Source of the DNA: Acidobacteriota bacterium
Lineage (GTDB): Bacteria; Acidobacteriota; Blastocatellia; Pyrinomonadales; Pyrinomonadaceae
Assembly (NCBI GenBank): GCA_018269005.1
Contig: JAFDVK010000012.1
Span: 248,001-312,000, forward strand
DNA: 64,000 nt
Direction of reading: 5' to 3'
Numbering within the stretch: the first letter of the stretch is position 1; each line of letters opens with the position of its first letter. Positions 46,015 to 55,077 of this stretch are shown here, piece by piece. The notes under the pieces are model-generated. The model was not told the origin of the DNA, did no database searches, and was given only the letters and a program-made list of their open reading frames with translations. A program made the translations under genes and the position numbers.

Positions 46015-46874
46015 GCGGTGCGAAGCGTAAGCAGCGATATTTCAGGAGGACATTGATACCTGACAGGAAGGACGACCGTGCCAATGCCGCGTGTGATATA
46101 GATCTGCGCCGACTTGCGTTCGTGAAGTCCGCTCGAAAGTTTGCGCCGTCGAATGATACGCTTTTCTTTGTCGCGGAGTTTTACCTGTCCGCCGTGCGTG
46201 TGGCCGCTAAGCGTAAGATCGACACGTTGCTTGACCGCCTGGCGGAAGATCACGGGATTGTGCGCAAGCAAGATCTTTACTTCGTCCGGATATGAGCCTT
46301 TAAGTGCTGCGGCAACGTCCGTTTGTCCCACCATGTGGTCATCAACACCGCCGAGCCAGAACGACGAACCGTCAGCATTGCCCAATCGAAGGCCTTCATT
46401 CACGAGCATCGTTATGCCTTCACCGCGGAAAAGTTCGGTCACGAGCCCAGCGTCCGTCCAATGATCGTGATTGCCGAGACAGGCGAACGTTCCCATCGGC
46501 GAACGGAGTTTTGCGAGCGTCTCCGCGACAGGCGCAATGTAATCACTGTCGTGCGAAACGTAATCGCCGGTCAGCAGGACAATGTCGGGCTTCAGACGAT
46601 TCGCGAATTTTACTGCACGCTCGATGTGCTTAAGGTCTGTGAGCGGACTGTGGTGAATATCCGAGAGATGCACGCATTTCAAGCCGTCGAGTTTTTTCGG
46701 CAGACGTTCTAGAGTGATCTCGATACGTTCGAGTGTAAGCGTATTAGCTTCATTCAGCGCACTTTGCGCGCGTTTCGAAAGATCACCCGCGAGCTTGCGC
46801 AGCGGCTTGTCGGACGCAACATACGAGCTGATCCGTACGCTTAGCTTTGTGCGTTTTGTTCCCGTGGTGCTCAC
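46011..46874 (-). CDS. Calcineurin-like metallophosphoesterase (YkuE type)
   Basis: 287 residues. All metal-binding blocks of the YkuE/LpxH-like superfamily are present: LKCVHLSDIHHSPL, IVLLTGDYVSHDSDY, CLGNHDHW, LAHNP and LTLSGHTHGGQ. YkuE-type proteins are phosphodiesterases or phosphatases acting on phospholipid head groups or UDP-diacylglucosamine. The N-terminus lacks a clear signal peptide (a weak hydrophobic stretch is absent). It starts with GTG preceded by AGAGG, sits 17 bp after tyrS, and its stop overlaps pgsA, which fits a lipid role but does not prove it. Confidence 0.9.
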   Translation of the reverse strand: MSTTGTKRTKLSVRISSYVASDKPLRKLAGDLSKRAQSALNEANTLTLERIEITLERLPKKLDGLKCVHLSDIHHSPLTDLKHIERAVKFANRLKPDIVLLTGDYVSHDSDYIAPVAETLAKLRSPMGTFACLGNHDHWTDAGLVTELFRGEGITMLVNEGLRLGNADGSSFWLGGVDDHMVGQTDVAAALKGSYPDEVKILLAHNPVIFRQAVKQRVDLTLSGHTHGGQVKLRDKEKRIIRRRKLSSGLHERKSAQIYITRGIGTVVLPVRYQCPPEISLLTLRTA

Positions 46875-46891
46875 CTTACCTCTTATACGCT

Positions 46892-48094
46892 TTAGCCCGG
46901 CAAAACGCGCAGAAATTTGCGCTTTCCCACCTGGATCAAAACGCCTTCGCTGTTAACTTCGACGTCATTATTCGCCGACACTTTCTCGCCGTTTAGCTTC
47001 ACACCGCCTTGGTCGATAAGTCTGCGAGCCTCGCCCTTTGAGGCGGCAAGCCCTGTATCTGCGAGCAATTGTGCGAGCTGATGGCTTCCCGAAGCGATCC
47101 GTGTTTCGTCGATCTCGTCCGGGATCTCCTTCTGCACGAACTGCCGCGTGAATGCATCCTCTGCTTCGTTAGCGGCTGCCTGAGAATGAAAATCCGTGAT
47201 GATGAGCTTAGCGAGATCGACCTTCAAATTTCTCGGATTTTCTCCTTCCGCGATCTTTGTCTTGAGCGTCGAGATCTCGGCCGGCGAAAGATCGGTAAGA
47301 AGCTCATAATACTTCCACATCAGCTCGTCCGAGATCGACATCACCTTGCCGAACATCGAATCCGCCGTCTCATCGATGCCGATGTAGTTATTGAGCGATT
47401 TCGACATCTTGTTGACACCGTCGAGGCCCTCAAGTAGCGGCGTCGTCAGGATCACCTGCGGTTCGAGGCCCGCTTCACGTTGGAGATTCCTGCCCATCAG
47501 CAGGTTGAATTTCTGATCTGTTCCGCCAAGCTCGACGTCTGCGTCCAAAGCAACGGAATCGTAACCTTGTATGAGCGGGTAGAGAAGTTCATGGAGCGAG
47601 ATCGGCTTTTCTTCTGCGAGGCGTTTGGTGAAATCGTCGCGTTCGAGTATTTGTTTGACGGTCGTGCGCGCACAAAGTTTTACAAAATCCGCCGCGTCGA
47701 ACTTATCCATCCACTCGCCGTTGAAACGCAATTCCGTTTTTTCGGGATCGAGCAGCTTGAACATCTGCCGTTTGTAAGTTTCGGCATTCTGATTGACCTC
47801 TTCTCGTGTCAAAGGCGGTCGCGTAACATTCTTTCCAGAAGGATCGCCGATCATTCCCGTAAAATCGCCGATTAGGAATATCACCGTATGGCCAAGGTCC
47901 TGAAAGGCTTTCAACTTGCGGATGACGACCGTGTGGCCGAGGTGTATGTCGGGAGCGGTCGGGTCAAGGCCGAGCTTTACACGCAAGCGTTTGCCGGTCT
48001 TTTCGGCGCGTTCGAGCTTCTTTCGCAGGTCTTCCTCGCGAATTAGATCGACCACGCCCTTCTTCAAATATGAGATCTGTTCGTCAACTGTCAT
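46892..48094 (-). CDS. tyrS: Tyrosyl-tRNA synthetase
   Basis: 400 residues, class I aminoacyl-tRNA synthetase. The HIGH equivalent is DIHLGH (49-54), the KMSKS motif is intact in [16 protein letters not shown], and [14 protein letters not shown] and [13 protein letters not shown] mark tyrosine and ATP binding. A C-terminal S4 domain spans about 335-395. The overall pattern fits the TyrZ-like TyrRS subgroup. It is the first gene of the three-gene unit with the metallophosphoesterase and pgsA. Confidence 0.97.
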   Translation of the reverse strand: MTVDEQISYLKKGVVDLIREEDLRKKLERAEKTGKRLRVKLGLDPTAPDIHLGHTVVIRKLKAFQDLGHTVIFLIGDFTGMIGDPSGKNVTRPPLTREEVNQNAETYKRQMFKLLDPEKTELRFNGEWMDKFDAADFVKLCARTTVKQILERDDFTKRLAEEKPISLHELLYPLIQGYDSVALDADVELGGTDQKFNLLMGRNLQREAGLEPQVILTTPLLEGLDGVNKMSKSLNNYIGIDETADSMFGKVMSISDELMWKYYELLTDLSPAEISTLKTKIAEGENPRNLKVDLAKLIITDFHSQAAANEAEDAFTRQFVQKEIPDEIDETRIASGSHQLAQLLADTGLAASKGEARRLIDQGGVKLNGEKVSANNDVEVNSEGVLIQVGKRKFLRVLPG

Positions 48095-48186
48095 CGAGGT
48101 TCTGATTATAACTTGCTTGCGTGAGATTTAGCACCTGCCGCTTTTGCGGACGCCGGATACACGATTACTTGGCACCGCTCCACAAC

Positions 48187-48654
48187 CTAAAGCACCCTTT
48201 CCATGTAGAGAACGCCGTCGTATGGATTTTCGTAATATGCCGGGATCTCGTAAAAGCCGTGGGACTCGTAGAGTTGCACGGCCTTTCCCATCTTCGGCGG
48301 GAATGTGTCGAGCCTCATCTTCTTGTAGCCGATCTTGCGAGCTTCCTCAATGAGCTTTTCGATCAATTCCCGCCCAATGCCGCTGCCGCGTGAATTTTCG
48401 CGTAAATATAGGCGTTTCATTTCGCAAATGCCGTCACCGATCTTGCGGAGCGCGATACCGCCGGCAAGCTCGCCGTCCTTATAGGCAAGGATCAACCTTC
48501 CATCAGGCTTGGCATAGCGTCCGGGAAGCGAACGCATTTCTTCTTCAAACCCCTGAAAGCATAGATCGAGGCCGAGCCATTTTTCATACTCGCGAAAGAT
48601 CGTGCGTGCATCTTCTATGGATCCATTGGCTTCGGCATCAACAAATTCAGTCAT
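48187..48654 (-). CDS. GNAT family acetyltransferase
   Basis: 155 residues. The family core is clear: LILAYKDGELAGGIALRKIG, CEMKRLYLRENSRGSGIGRE (acetyl-CoA loop) and KKMRLDTFPPKMGKAVQLYE, ending GFYEIPAYYENP. This resembles the YitI/PhnO-like amino-acid or amine N-acetyltransferases. It lies 92 bp upstream of tyrS in the same direction, and is divergent from the CbbQ-type ATPase. Substrate unknown. Confidence 0.92.
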   Translation of the reverse strand: MTEFVDAEANGSIEDARTIFREYEKWLGLDLCFQGFEEEMRSLPGRYAKPDGRLILAYKDGELAGGIALRKIGDGICEMKRLYLRENSRGSGIGRELIEKLIEEARKIGYKKMRLDTFPPKMGKAVQLYESHGFYEIPAYYENPYDGVLYMERVL

Positions 48655-48716
48655 TTGACGATTGTAGCAAGGACAAGACGCTCTCCTTGGGTCAAATGTT
48701 ATAAACTTAAGTAGTA

Positions 48717-49520
48717 ATGGAACTTGCGGTTGAAAAATATAAGGTCAAGGACGAGCCGTTCTATCTGCCCGTCGGTAAAGAGGTCGAGCTTTTTGAGGCG
48801 TCGTATGCGGCAAAACTCCCTGTAATGCTTAAAGGCCCGACGGGCTGCGGCAAGACGCGTTTTGTCGAATATATGGCCCATCGGATGAAGCGTCCGCTCA
48901 TCACGGTCGCCTGTCACGAGGACCTTTCCTCGACCGACCTGGTGGGAAGGTTCCTGCTTGAAGGCAATGAGACCGTCTGGCACGACGGGCCGCTCACTGC
49001 AGCGGTGCGAGCCGGTGCGATCTGCTACCTCGATGAGGTCGTCGAAGCTCGAAAGGATACCGTCGTCATCATTCACCCGTTGACGGATGACCGCCGCCGC
49101 CTGCCCATCGAGAAGCGCGGCACGGTGCTCGACGCTCCGCCCGAATTCATGCTCGTCGTCTCTTACAACCCAGGCTATCAGTCGATCCTAAAAGACCTGA
49201 AGCAATCAACGCGGCAGCGTTTCGTCGCAATGGAATTCGATTATCCTGATGCTGAGTCAGAGACGCAGATCGTTGCAAAAGAAGGCGGCGTTGAACTTGC
49301 CCTTGCCGCGGATCTCGTAAAGATCGGCGAAAAGGTGCGAAACCTTCGCGGCCACGGCCTCGAGGAAGGCGTCTCAACGCGCCTTCTCATCTACGCCGCC
49401 CAACTCGTCGCAAAAGGCATCGCACCCGTCGATGCCGCCGAAGTCGCACTCTCGGCACCAATAACTGACGACCGCGACCTGCAGCGCTCGATCCGCGAGA
49501 TCGTGACGACTATTATTTGA
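48717..49520 (+). CDS. CbbQ/NirQ/NorQ-type MoxR AAA+ ATPase
   Basis: 267 residues. Walker A is GPTGCGKT (40-47), Walker B is [10 protein letters not shown] near residue 102, and [28 protein letters not shown] and [11 protein letters not shown] match the CbbQ/NorQ group of MoxR ATPases. These load cofactors or remodel partners (Rubisco, nitric oxide reductase) with a VWA-domain partner encoded next door. Here no VWA gene and no Rubisco or denitrification genes are in the window, so the partner may be elsewhere. It begins 62 bp from the divergent GNAT gene. The stop is 3 bp before the next small gene. Confidence 0.93.
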   Translation: MELAVEKYKVKDEPFYLPVGKEVELFEASYAAKLPVMLKGPTGCGKTRFVEYMAHRMKRPLITVACHEDLSSTDLVGRFLLEGNETVWHDGPLTAAVRAGAICYLDEVVEARKDTVVIIHPLTDDRRRLPIEKRGTVLDAPPEFMLVVSYNPGYQSILKDLKQSTRQRFVAMEFDYPDAESETQIVAKEGGVELALAADLVKIGEKVRNLRGHGLEEGVSTRLLIYAAQLVAKGIAPVDAAEVALSAPITDDRDLQRSIREIVTTII

Positions 49521-49523
49521 GTT

Positions 49524-49772
49524 ATGAAAAGAACCATCGCAGAACAGAAAGAGCACTACATCGAAGAAGCCGTGCAAAGCAAGTTGGGTCAAATTGAAGA
49601 AGACGATGAGGACGAACGGCTAAAACGCGTGCAGTTTTGGCAAGAACGAAGTCATAGGGATCGATTTCGAGCCACTACCGAAATTATCAAACGTGTTCAT
49701 TTGGCGGGGGGCGGGAGCATTCCGGATTTGAAAGTCAATAAGTCTGTCACGCGACTAGGGAGGAAAAGTTAG
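49524..49772 (+). CDS. Small hydrophilic protein, possibly truncated by a frameshift
   Basis: 82 residues, highly charged with a helical N-terminus (AEQKEHYIEEAVQSKLGQIEE). It starts 3 bp after the ATPase stop. The frame ends at LGRKS. In the next frame the sequence continues as coding-like text (GGKVRAKLRC, then KRDPSAKSFAETTRDITADK) to a TAA at 49909-49911, with no start codon of its own. Removing one A from the AAAA run at 49764-49767 would join the two into a 129-residue protein. Either a frameshift mutation, a sequencing error or a slippage site explains this. Confidence 0.6.
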   Translation: MKRTIAEQKEHYIEEAVQSKLGQIEEDDEDERLKRVQFWQERSHRDRFRATTEIIKRVHLAGGGSIPDLKVNKSVTRLGRKS

Positions 49773-49911
49773 AGCGAAACTCCGCTGCACGCTCAAACGC
49801 GACCCGTCCGCCAAATCCTTCGCCGAAACGACCCGCGACATCACGGCGGATAAAATGGAGAAGCTCGGCGAGATGCTTGCGGAGTTGAATAATTCAGAGG
49901 CCGATCAGTAA
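49759..49911 (+). pseudogene. Start-less continuation of the small gene in another frame
   Basis: About 50 codons without a good start: AKLRCTLKRDPSAKSFAETT through KMEKLGEMLAELNNSEADQ. The text has normal coding character and the stop overlaps the ATG of the following gene (TAATG), as between true genes. It is most easily read as the C-terminal part of the 49524 gene. Confidence 0.5.
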
Positions 49912-50396
49912 TGAAGCTCAGCGGTCATATCAAAATTGAAAAACAACTTGCAGTCAAAGCCTATCGTCGGGCGCTTCGTTTCAGCGCATTCAATACGTAT
50001 GCCTATTACTACGCTGTAAGGCTTGTCGTGGTCGGGCTATTGATTGCGATGGCAGATGCTTTTTGGGAAGAGCGCGATCTTATTCCTCGTCATGCAGCGG
50101 TACTAGGAATAATCTGGCTCGGTATAACTCTGTTTGAATATATTCGTTGGCACTATGACCTCGAAAAAAAGACGGAAGGATGGGAATTTGATGCAACTCT
50201 CGACGATACCTTCGTAAAAACCTACGCAAAAGTCGAAGCCGAGAGAGAAGTTCCATGGGACTTTTACACGAGCTATCGCGAATACGAAGACTATTTAGAA
50301 ATTCGTGATTCGGACTCACAGGTGACATTTATTCCAAAAACTCCAGAACTTATCGAAATGATTAACTTCACCAAAGAAAAGATTCCGAATCGATGA
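49911..50396 (+). CDS. YcxB-like membrane protein
   Basis: 161 residues. Two hydrophobic segments (about 28-47 and 58-75: YAVRLVVVGLLIAMADAF and HAAVLGIIWLGITLFEYIRW) precede a C-terminal half of charged strands (EVPWDFYTSYREYEDYLEIR, QVTFIPKTPELI). That is the YcxB-domain architecture: a membrane hairpin and a cytoplasmic PH-like domain of unknown function. The DNA here looks richer in A and T than the flanking genes. Its ATG overlaps the preceding stop and its stop overlaps the next ATG (ATGA), so it belongs to a tight operon. Confidence 0.8.
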   Translation: MKLSGHIKIEKQLAVKAYRRALRFSAFNTYAYYYAVRLVVVGLLIAMADAFWEERDLIPRHAAVLGIIWLGITLFEYIRWHYDLEKKTEGWEFDATLDDTFVKTYAKVEAEREVPWDFYTSYREYEDYLEIRDSDSQVTFIPKTPELIEMINFTKEKIPNR

Positions 50397-51046
50397 GATT
50401 AATCGCCGCCATTTCGTTTTTGACAGTTCTAGTCGTTGGTTGCAGCGCGCAATCAAATCAATATCCGAAAGTTTGGTTCGCTCTTATCGACGATCCCAAT
50501 AAACCCGCGTGGGAGATTCTGCCGCAGGAGGCAAAGCCGGGTGAGGTTATTTTGTCGAAGCGGAATGAGCTTGGCATTTTGTCGAATTTTGCGGCGACGC
50601 CGTTTGAGATCGATGGGAAGGGTTACGCGAGCGTCGAGGGTTTTTGGCAGATGATGCTTTATCCCGAAAGCGGAACGGACGAGCGGGCGAAAGACAAACG
50701 TGTGACCTGGAAATACACACGCGATCAGGTCGCGCAGATGACGGCGTTCGAGGCGAAACAGGCAGGAACGCTCGCCGAGGAGAACATGAAAATACTCGGC
50801 ATAGATTGGGTGACATACAACGGAAAGCGGTTTCCATATCGTTCGCAAACGCCCGGCGAACATTACCGTTTGATCGTTGCCGCGATGCGTGCAAAGCTCG
50901 AACAAAACCCTGAGGTCAAACGCATCCTGCTGGCAACGGGAGACTTGGTTCTAAAACCCGATCATCACGGCGAAGCGAACCCGCCGCCGGAGTGGAAATA
51001 CAACGAGATCTGGATGCAGCTTCGAAGCGAACTGCAAGGAAAATGA
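50393..51046 (+). CDS. Exported NADAR-domain lipoprotein
   Basis: 217 residues. A lipoprotein signal (LIAAISFLTVLVVGC, lipobox Cys17) leads to a NADAR/YbiA-type domain: LSNFAATPFEIDGKGYASVE then GFWQMM near residue 65-90, and the C-terminal KRILLATGDLVLKPDHHGEA with EIWMQLRSELQ. NADAR proteins such as YbiA are N-glycosidases acting on ADP-ribose-related or riboflavin-pathway metabolites and are normally cytoplasmic. An exported, lipid-anchored NADAR protein is unusual and its substrate cannot be guessed. It is translationally coupled to the YcxB-like gene. Confidence 0.82.
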   Translation: MRLIAAISFLTVLVVGCSAQSNQYPKVWFALIDDPNKPAWEILPQEAKPGEVILSKRNELGILSNFAATPFEIDGKGYASVEGFWQMMLYPESGTDERAKDKRVTWKYTRDQVAQMTAFEAKQAGTLAEENMKILGIDWVTYNGKRFPYRSQTPGEHYRLIVAAMRAKLEQNPEVKRILLATGDLVLKPDHHGEANPPPEWKYNEIWMQLRSELQGK

Positions 51047-51146
51047 ATGTGCGCTGAGATACAATGCCGACGTACATGCTTGAGGGGTTGAAAAATAACG
51101 ATTAGCAAACTCGGAAAACGTATACGTGCATCTAACCGGCGATCTC

Positions 51147-52004
51147 ATGGTTGATAGCGAGAAGTTCCGCAAGTTGCTCCTTTGCCTGGCCATTGTTCTC
51201 TCTGCCAGCGTGACTGGCTTCGGATGCTGGTGTCGTGACCCAGGTCCGGTGTTGGACCGGTTCGAGAATTCGAAGTCTGTAGTTGTTGCGCGGGTAGCTT
51301 CGGTCGGCGAGACTGAGGCGACTCTAGTTGTTGATCGTGTCTACAAAGGCAAACTCCGCAGCGGCGTAGCTCTCAGGTTTCGTCAAGGTGTGTTTACGGA
51401 CTGTGTCCGAGGTTTTGAATCGGAAGAGATTGGAGGACGGTATCTACTCTATTTGGGAAAGCCGCCGAAAGACTCGTTCTACGAAGCGTCAACGTGCAAT
51501 GGCTCGAATAAGCTGGCTTCAGCGTTCGACGATCTGGCGTATCTTGATAGGATGGCAGAAGTAGCGGGGAAGACAAGGCTATCAGGCTATTTCACAACTG
51601 CTAGTAGCGATAACCCTGATGTAGAAGGTTTACTCGTCAGGATTACCGGCAAAAGGAATAGCTATACACTGACAACTGATAAAAATGGATTTTTTGAGGT
51701 GTATGGTCTCGCTCCGGGCGATTACATTATCGAACCGCAAATTCCTGAGCATTGGAAAATCGATAGAAAGTACATGTTCGGAGACGAAGATAATTCCGCC
51801 AACTTCAAGGGATTTACCGGAACTATCAAGAGTATGCGTCACACCTTGGCACGAATAAGAATCCGCTACGATATTTCTGCACTCCCCGCCGCCCGGTTCG
51901 CACCGGCTGATGCCGCGAACGCGGCGAAGCATCCGCGAGATCATAACGACCGTGATCTAAAAACTGATCTTTTGAAGGTGATCCTCGGAGGCGACACACT
52001 GTAA
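51147..52004 (+). CDS. Secreted protein with NTR/TIMP-like domain and C-terminal beta domain
   Basis: 285 residues. A hydrophobic signal (KLLLCLAIVLSASVTGFG) is followed at once by CWC (Cys27, Cys29), the arrangement of NTR/TIMP domains, whose mature N-terminus begins with such cysteines. SVVVARVASVGE, VDRVYKGKL and GGRYLLYLGK also fit, with ASTCNGSN as a later disulfide Cys. A carboxypeptidase-regulatory or prealbumin-like module follows (VRITGKRNSYTLTTDKNGFF, GLAPGDYIIEP), then a polar tail. An in-frame GTG at 51126 is possible. Function unknown; a binding or inhibitor role is only analogy. Confidence 0.72.
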   Translation: MVDSEKFRKLLLCLAIVLSASVTGFGCWCRDPGPVLDRFENSKSVVVARVASVGETEATLVVDRVYKGKLRSGVALRFRQGVFTDCVRGFESEEIGGRYLLYLGKPPKDSFYEASTCNGSNKLASAFDDLAYLDRMAEVAGKTRLSGYFTTASSDNPDVEGLLVRITGKRNSYTLTTDKNGFFEVYGLAPGDYIIEPQIPEHWKIDRKYMFGDEDNSANFKGFTGTIKSMRHTLARIRIRYDISALPAARFAPADAANAAKHPRDHNDRDLKTDLLKVILGGDTL

Positions 52005-52120
52005 TCTCAGCACTCGGACATCCGCGTTCACAGCTATTCCTTTTTGCCTATCGCAAAACTGGGGTAAGATTCCGTCAAGTGGATTGAAGGTAAGTTCAAT
52101 TTGTACGGAGGAACGTTACA

Positions 52121-52711
52121 GTGGCAAACACACTACCGGGCCGGTCATACGCCTATATGATAGGCCTTCTGAATCAGAATGTTTCTGTCATTCAGCCAAC
52201 TCCCCTTACGTCATTTACAATGATTCCCATCTTTTGGGAAGAGACTCTTTTCAACAATATCGGTCAGGCCGAGTCAGGAAGCGCGGTCGGGTTCGGCCAG
52301 ACGGAACCGGCGGAATTTTGGCGTTTCGATGCGGCATCTTCGACCGGTGATTTCGCCAAGCAGAAGGGTTATGCTATCGAAGGCCTTCCTAAACGAAATG
52401 GCAGGAAATTATTGGGAACTCTGAACGATTATCAGGCTGTGCGTGCCGCGTGCGCATTCGTACGCGATCTTTTCGAACGCGGCAAAACATCAAAACGTTC
52501 GATATTGAACGCTTACGCAGGAGTTGGTTTCATTGGGGATCAGCCCGCACGCTTGGCGAAACCCGGAGCACGCGAAGCGATCGTACAGCAATTTTTGGAT
52601 TGCGAGATCGCCTTGCTTAAGGCCCGATCGATAGACGATGTGATGAGCGCTCTGCAGATCGCAAGGCCTTTCAACCAGGTGGCTGAATTTCGCAAAATTC
52701 TCTTTCCGTAG
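52121..52711 (+). CDS. Unrecognised protein with a weak lysozyme-like ESG..GxxQ segment
   Basis: 196 residues without signal peptide or membrane segment. The GTG at 52121 follows GGAGGAAC, a strong ribosome-binding site, so the start is well supported. The segment GQAESGSAVGFGQTEPAEF recalls motif I of transglycosylase/lysozyme domains (E-S-G, later G-x-x-Q), but the usual following motifs are not visible. The rest is helical (FVRDLFERGK, AIVQQFLDCEIALLKA). No family is assigned. The amine oxidase gene begins 15 bp downstream in the same direction. Confidence 0.75.
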   Translation: MANTLPGRSYAYMIGLLNQNVSVIQPTPLTSFTMIPIFWEETLFNNIGQAESGSAVGFGQTEPAEFWRFDAASSTGDFAKQKGYAIEGLPKRNGRKLLGTLNDYQAVRAACAFVRDLFERGKTSKRSILNAYAGVGFIGDQPARLAKPGAREAIVQQFLDCEIALLKARSIDDVMSALQIARPFNQVAEFRKILFP

Positions 52712-52726
52712 CGACCTCGCTTTACT

Positions 52727-54088
52727 ATGGACGAACAAACGAACAGGCGACAATTCTTAGTGGGGCTGGGAGCTGCAACGGCAGGCGTATTGCTTGCGCC
52801 GAACGTCTTCTCGCAGCGGCGAAAGCATTCGTGCGTCGTGATAGGTTCGGGGCTTTCGGGCCTGGCGGCGGCTTACAAGCTGAAGAACGCGGGCTGGAAT
52901 GTCACTATCCTAGAGGCGAGAAATCGCGTCGGCGGCCGCGTCTTCTCACATTCATTCAAGGAAGAGCCGAATCTCATTTCCGAACTCGGAGCTGAATGGG
53001 TCGGCGAGAGCCACGAGCGCCTCAAGGCTCTTTGCAGCGACTTTAAGATACCGCTTCAGCGGCATCAGTTCGAAGATCGGCTGATGCAGAATGGACGTGT
53101 TTCGCAGCCGGGTGAATGGAGTTTTTCGCCGCAGGCAAAGTCGGCGTTCGAGAAACTCATAAAGAATTACGACAAACTCACCCTCGCCCAAAAGACCTCG
53201 CTCGATAAGCTCGATTGGTGGACATTTCTTGAAAACAAAGGCTTTACGCAGCCCGACCTCATCATTCGCGACCTGATGGACAGCACGGATTTCGGCGAAT
53301 CGATACGCCACGTCTCGGCATTTGCCGCGTTGGCCGAGTATGCAGAATCGAGTCCGCATAACGAGATGGATTACAAGATGACCGGCGGAAATTCGCGGCT
53401 CGTCAACGAGTTCGCAAAGCGTGTCGGTACGGAGAATATCAAACTCGCAACGCGCGTCATCGAAGTAAAACAGCGTAAAGGAAAGGTGACGGTCACGACC
53501 GACAAAGGTGAGTTCAACGCCGACGCCTGCGTATGCACGGCTCCGGTCGCGAGTGTCAAGAAGATCAAATTCGATCCGCCGCTGCCGAGTTCTCAAGCCG
53601 ACGCACTTGAAAAATTGACCTACGCACGCATCGTCAAGAATTCCGTTCTTTTCGACGAGCGTTTCTGGAAGGCCGAGGATTTCTCCCTCGTTTCGGACAC
53701 CGCGTCTCACTATTATTTTCACAGTACGCAGAACCAACCCGGCAAGAGCGGCATTCTCTGCTCGTATGCCATCGGTGAGAAGGCCGATCTGCTCGCTTCG
53801 CAGGATAATGAGCGGCGGATGAAGGTGGTCGCACGCGACCTCCTCGATCTCGAACCTAGGGCACCGCGACTGGCACGGTCGATCGCCTCGTACGCGTGGC
53901 AGCGTGATGAATTCACGCACGGAGCGTATGCGCTTTATCGTCCCGGACAATGGTTCGGATTGCGGCCGATCATCGCACGGCCGCACGGCAAGGTGCTCTT
54001 CGCCGGCGAGCATATCGCCGACTGGCAGGGCTTCATGGAAGGCGCGATCGAGACGGGCGAATCCGCCGCCGATGCTCTGATCAAGTAA
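52727..54088 (+). CDS. Tat-exported flavin amine oxidase
   Basis: 453 residues. A twin-arginine signal (NRRQFLVGLGAATAGVLLAP) precedes a FAD-dependent amine oxidase domain: VVIGSGLSGLAAAYKLK, TILEARNRVGGRV, GAEWVGE, and the C-terminal FAD-binding block FAGEHIADWQGFMEGAIETG. The core matches monoamine-oxidase-like enzymes that oxidise amines or amino acids to imines with H2O2 release. Export in folded form by Tat fits a flavoprotein. A 3-bp gap separates it from the next secreted protein, so the two are likely co-transcribed. Substrate unknown. Confidence 0.92.
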   Translation: MDEQTNRRQFLVGLGAATAGVLLAPNVFSQRRKHSCVVIGSGLSGLAAAYKLKNAGWNVTILEARNRVGGRVFSHSFKEEPNLISELGAEWVGESHERLKALCSDFKIPLQRHQFEDRLMQNGRVSQPGEWSFSPQAKSAFEKLIKNYDKLTLAQKTSLDKLDWWTFLENKGFTQPDLIIRDLMDSTDFGESIRHVSAFAALAEYAESSPHNEMDYKMTGGNSRLVNEFAKRVGTENIKLATRVIEVKQRKGKVTVTTDKGEFNADACVCTAPVASVKKIKFDPPLPSSQADALEKLTYARIVKNSVLFDERFWKAEDFSLVSDTASHYYFHSTQNQPGKSGILCSYAIGEKADLLASQDNERRMKVVARDLLDLEPRAPRLARSIASYAWQRDEFTHGAYALYRPGQWFGLRPIIARPHGKVLFAGEHIADWQGFMEGAIETGESAADALIK

Positions 54089-54091
54089 AGT

Positions 54092-54877
54092 ATGGCCAAG
54101 ATACTCACGATCACACTTCTCATTGCGGCATTCAGCCTCGGTCTCTGTGCGCAGACAAAACAGTATGCCGAACCGCATGAGCTAAAGATCGAGAGCCTTG
54201 TCCGCCGAACCTTCCCAAGCTATTTCGGAAAACGCCAGAGGTACCCACAGCTTATCCCTGAGAACTTCTATCCCATCGGATGGTCGAGGGACGGCAAATT
54301 CGCATACTACGTTGAGCCTGTCGACGAGGCGTGCGGTTGTTACTTTGCCATGCTTGTCATACAGGACATGCGAACGGACAAGGAGGTTTGGAAATTCAAA
54401 TACAGCCAGGATGATTCATACGTTGGTGACAAGATGACCGGCCCCGGCGACATTCGTTCGCTGTGGAAGAAGAACCAAAAGCTCTTTTCGGAGAAGCTTG
54501 CCGAGAACGGCATCGTCGCCTCGCGTTCGGTGATGCTCGGCAAAACCTTTTCGTCCGGCGGCCGCCGTTTTACCGCGAGCGCGATGAAAAAGCGGGGTCC
54601 GAACGCGGATGGTTACGAGGACCGCGTCAATCTTTACACGATCTCGCTATCGGCACCAAAATTAGGTACCAAAAAGGTCTTCACTTCCGAGGATCACACG
54701 AAGGACGATTACTGGTTCATGCTCGACGCGGGCCTCATCGGCGTCATAAGCAGCCCGTTCGAAGATCGTGTCGCTATCATCGCCGTAGAAGTAATGCGTG
54801 GCTACGAAGGTCCGCCGCACACCGGCGACATCCGCCTAGTAGGAGCGGATCTCAAAAGCGGCTTTGAGAAGCAATGA
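54092..54877 (+). CDS. Secreted protein of unknown function
   Basis: 261 residues. A signal peptide (KILTITLLIAAFSLGLCAQ) precedes a beta-rich domain (IGWSRDGKFAYYVEPVDEAC, CYFAMLVIQDMRTDKEVWKF, AIIAVEVMRGYEGPP). The layout of a strand plus D-G-K-F-A turn is like DUF2259-type or TolB-propeller repeats but too short to call. Cysteines at EACGCYF could form a disulfide. It is coupled to the amine oxidase gene (3 bp gap). Confidence 0.75.
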   Translation: MAKILTITLLIAAFSLGLCAQTKQYAEPHELKIESLVRRTFPSYFGKRQRYPQLIPENFYPIGWSRDGKFAYYVEPVDEACGCYFAMLVIQDMRTDKEVWKFKYSQDDSYVGDKMTGPGDIRSLWKKNQKLFSEKLAENGIVASRSVMLGKTFSSGGRRFTASAMKKRGPNADGYEDRVNLYTISLSAPKLGTKKVFTSEDHTKDDYWFMLDAGLIGVISSPFEDRVAIIAVEVMRGYEGPPHTGDIRLVGADLKSGFEKQ

Positions 54878-55077
54878 CCGCTCCGTCGGTCGCCGCCTAC
54901 CCACGCCTCCAGAATTAACACCCATTTAACACTACTGTCACTTTGCGTTAACTTCCGGCGCATAGTCTTTCCTTTGCTAACTCGAATTTCAAAGTTTTCT
55001 AAGAGCACCGGTTGCGGTCCGAACAGGCCACAGCCGATGCCTGACCTGAATTTAAGGTTCTCTAAAGGAGCAAAAAG

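Noticed and set aside
52952-54178. Long open frame (408 codons) opposite the amine oxidase
   Set aside because: It lies wholly over a gene with clear FAD motifs and a Tat signal; its own translation has no recognisable domain and is Arg/Leu-rich shadow sequence.
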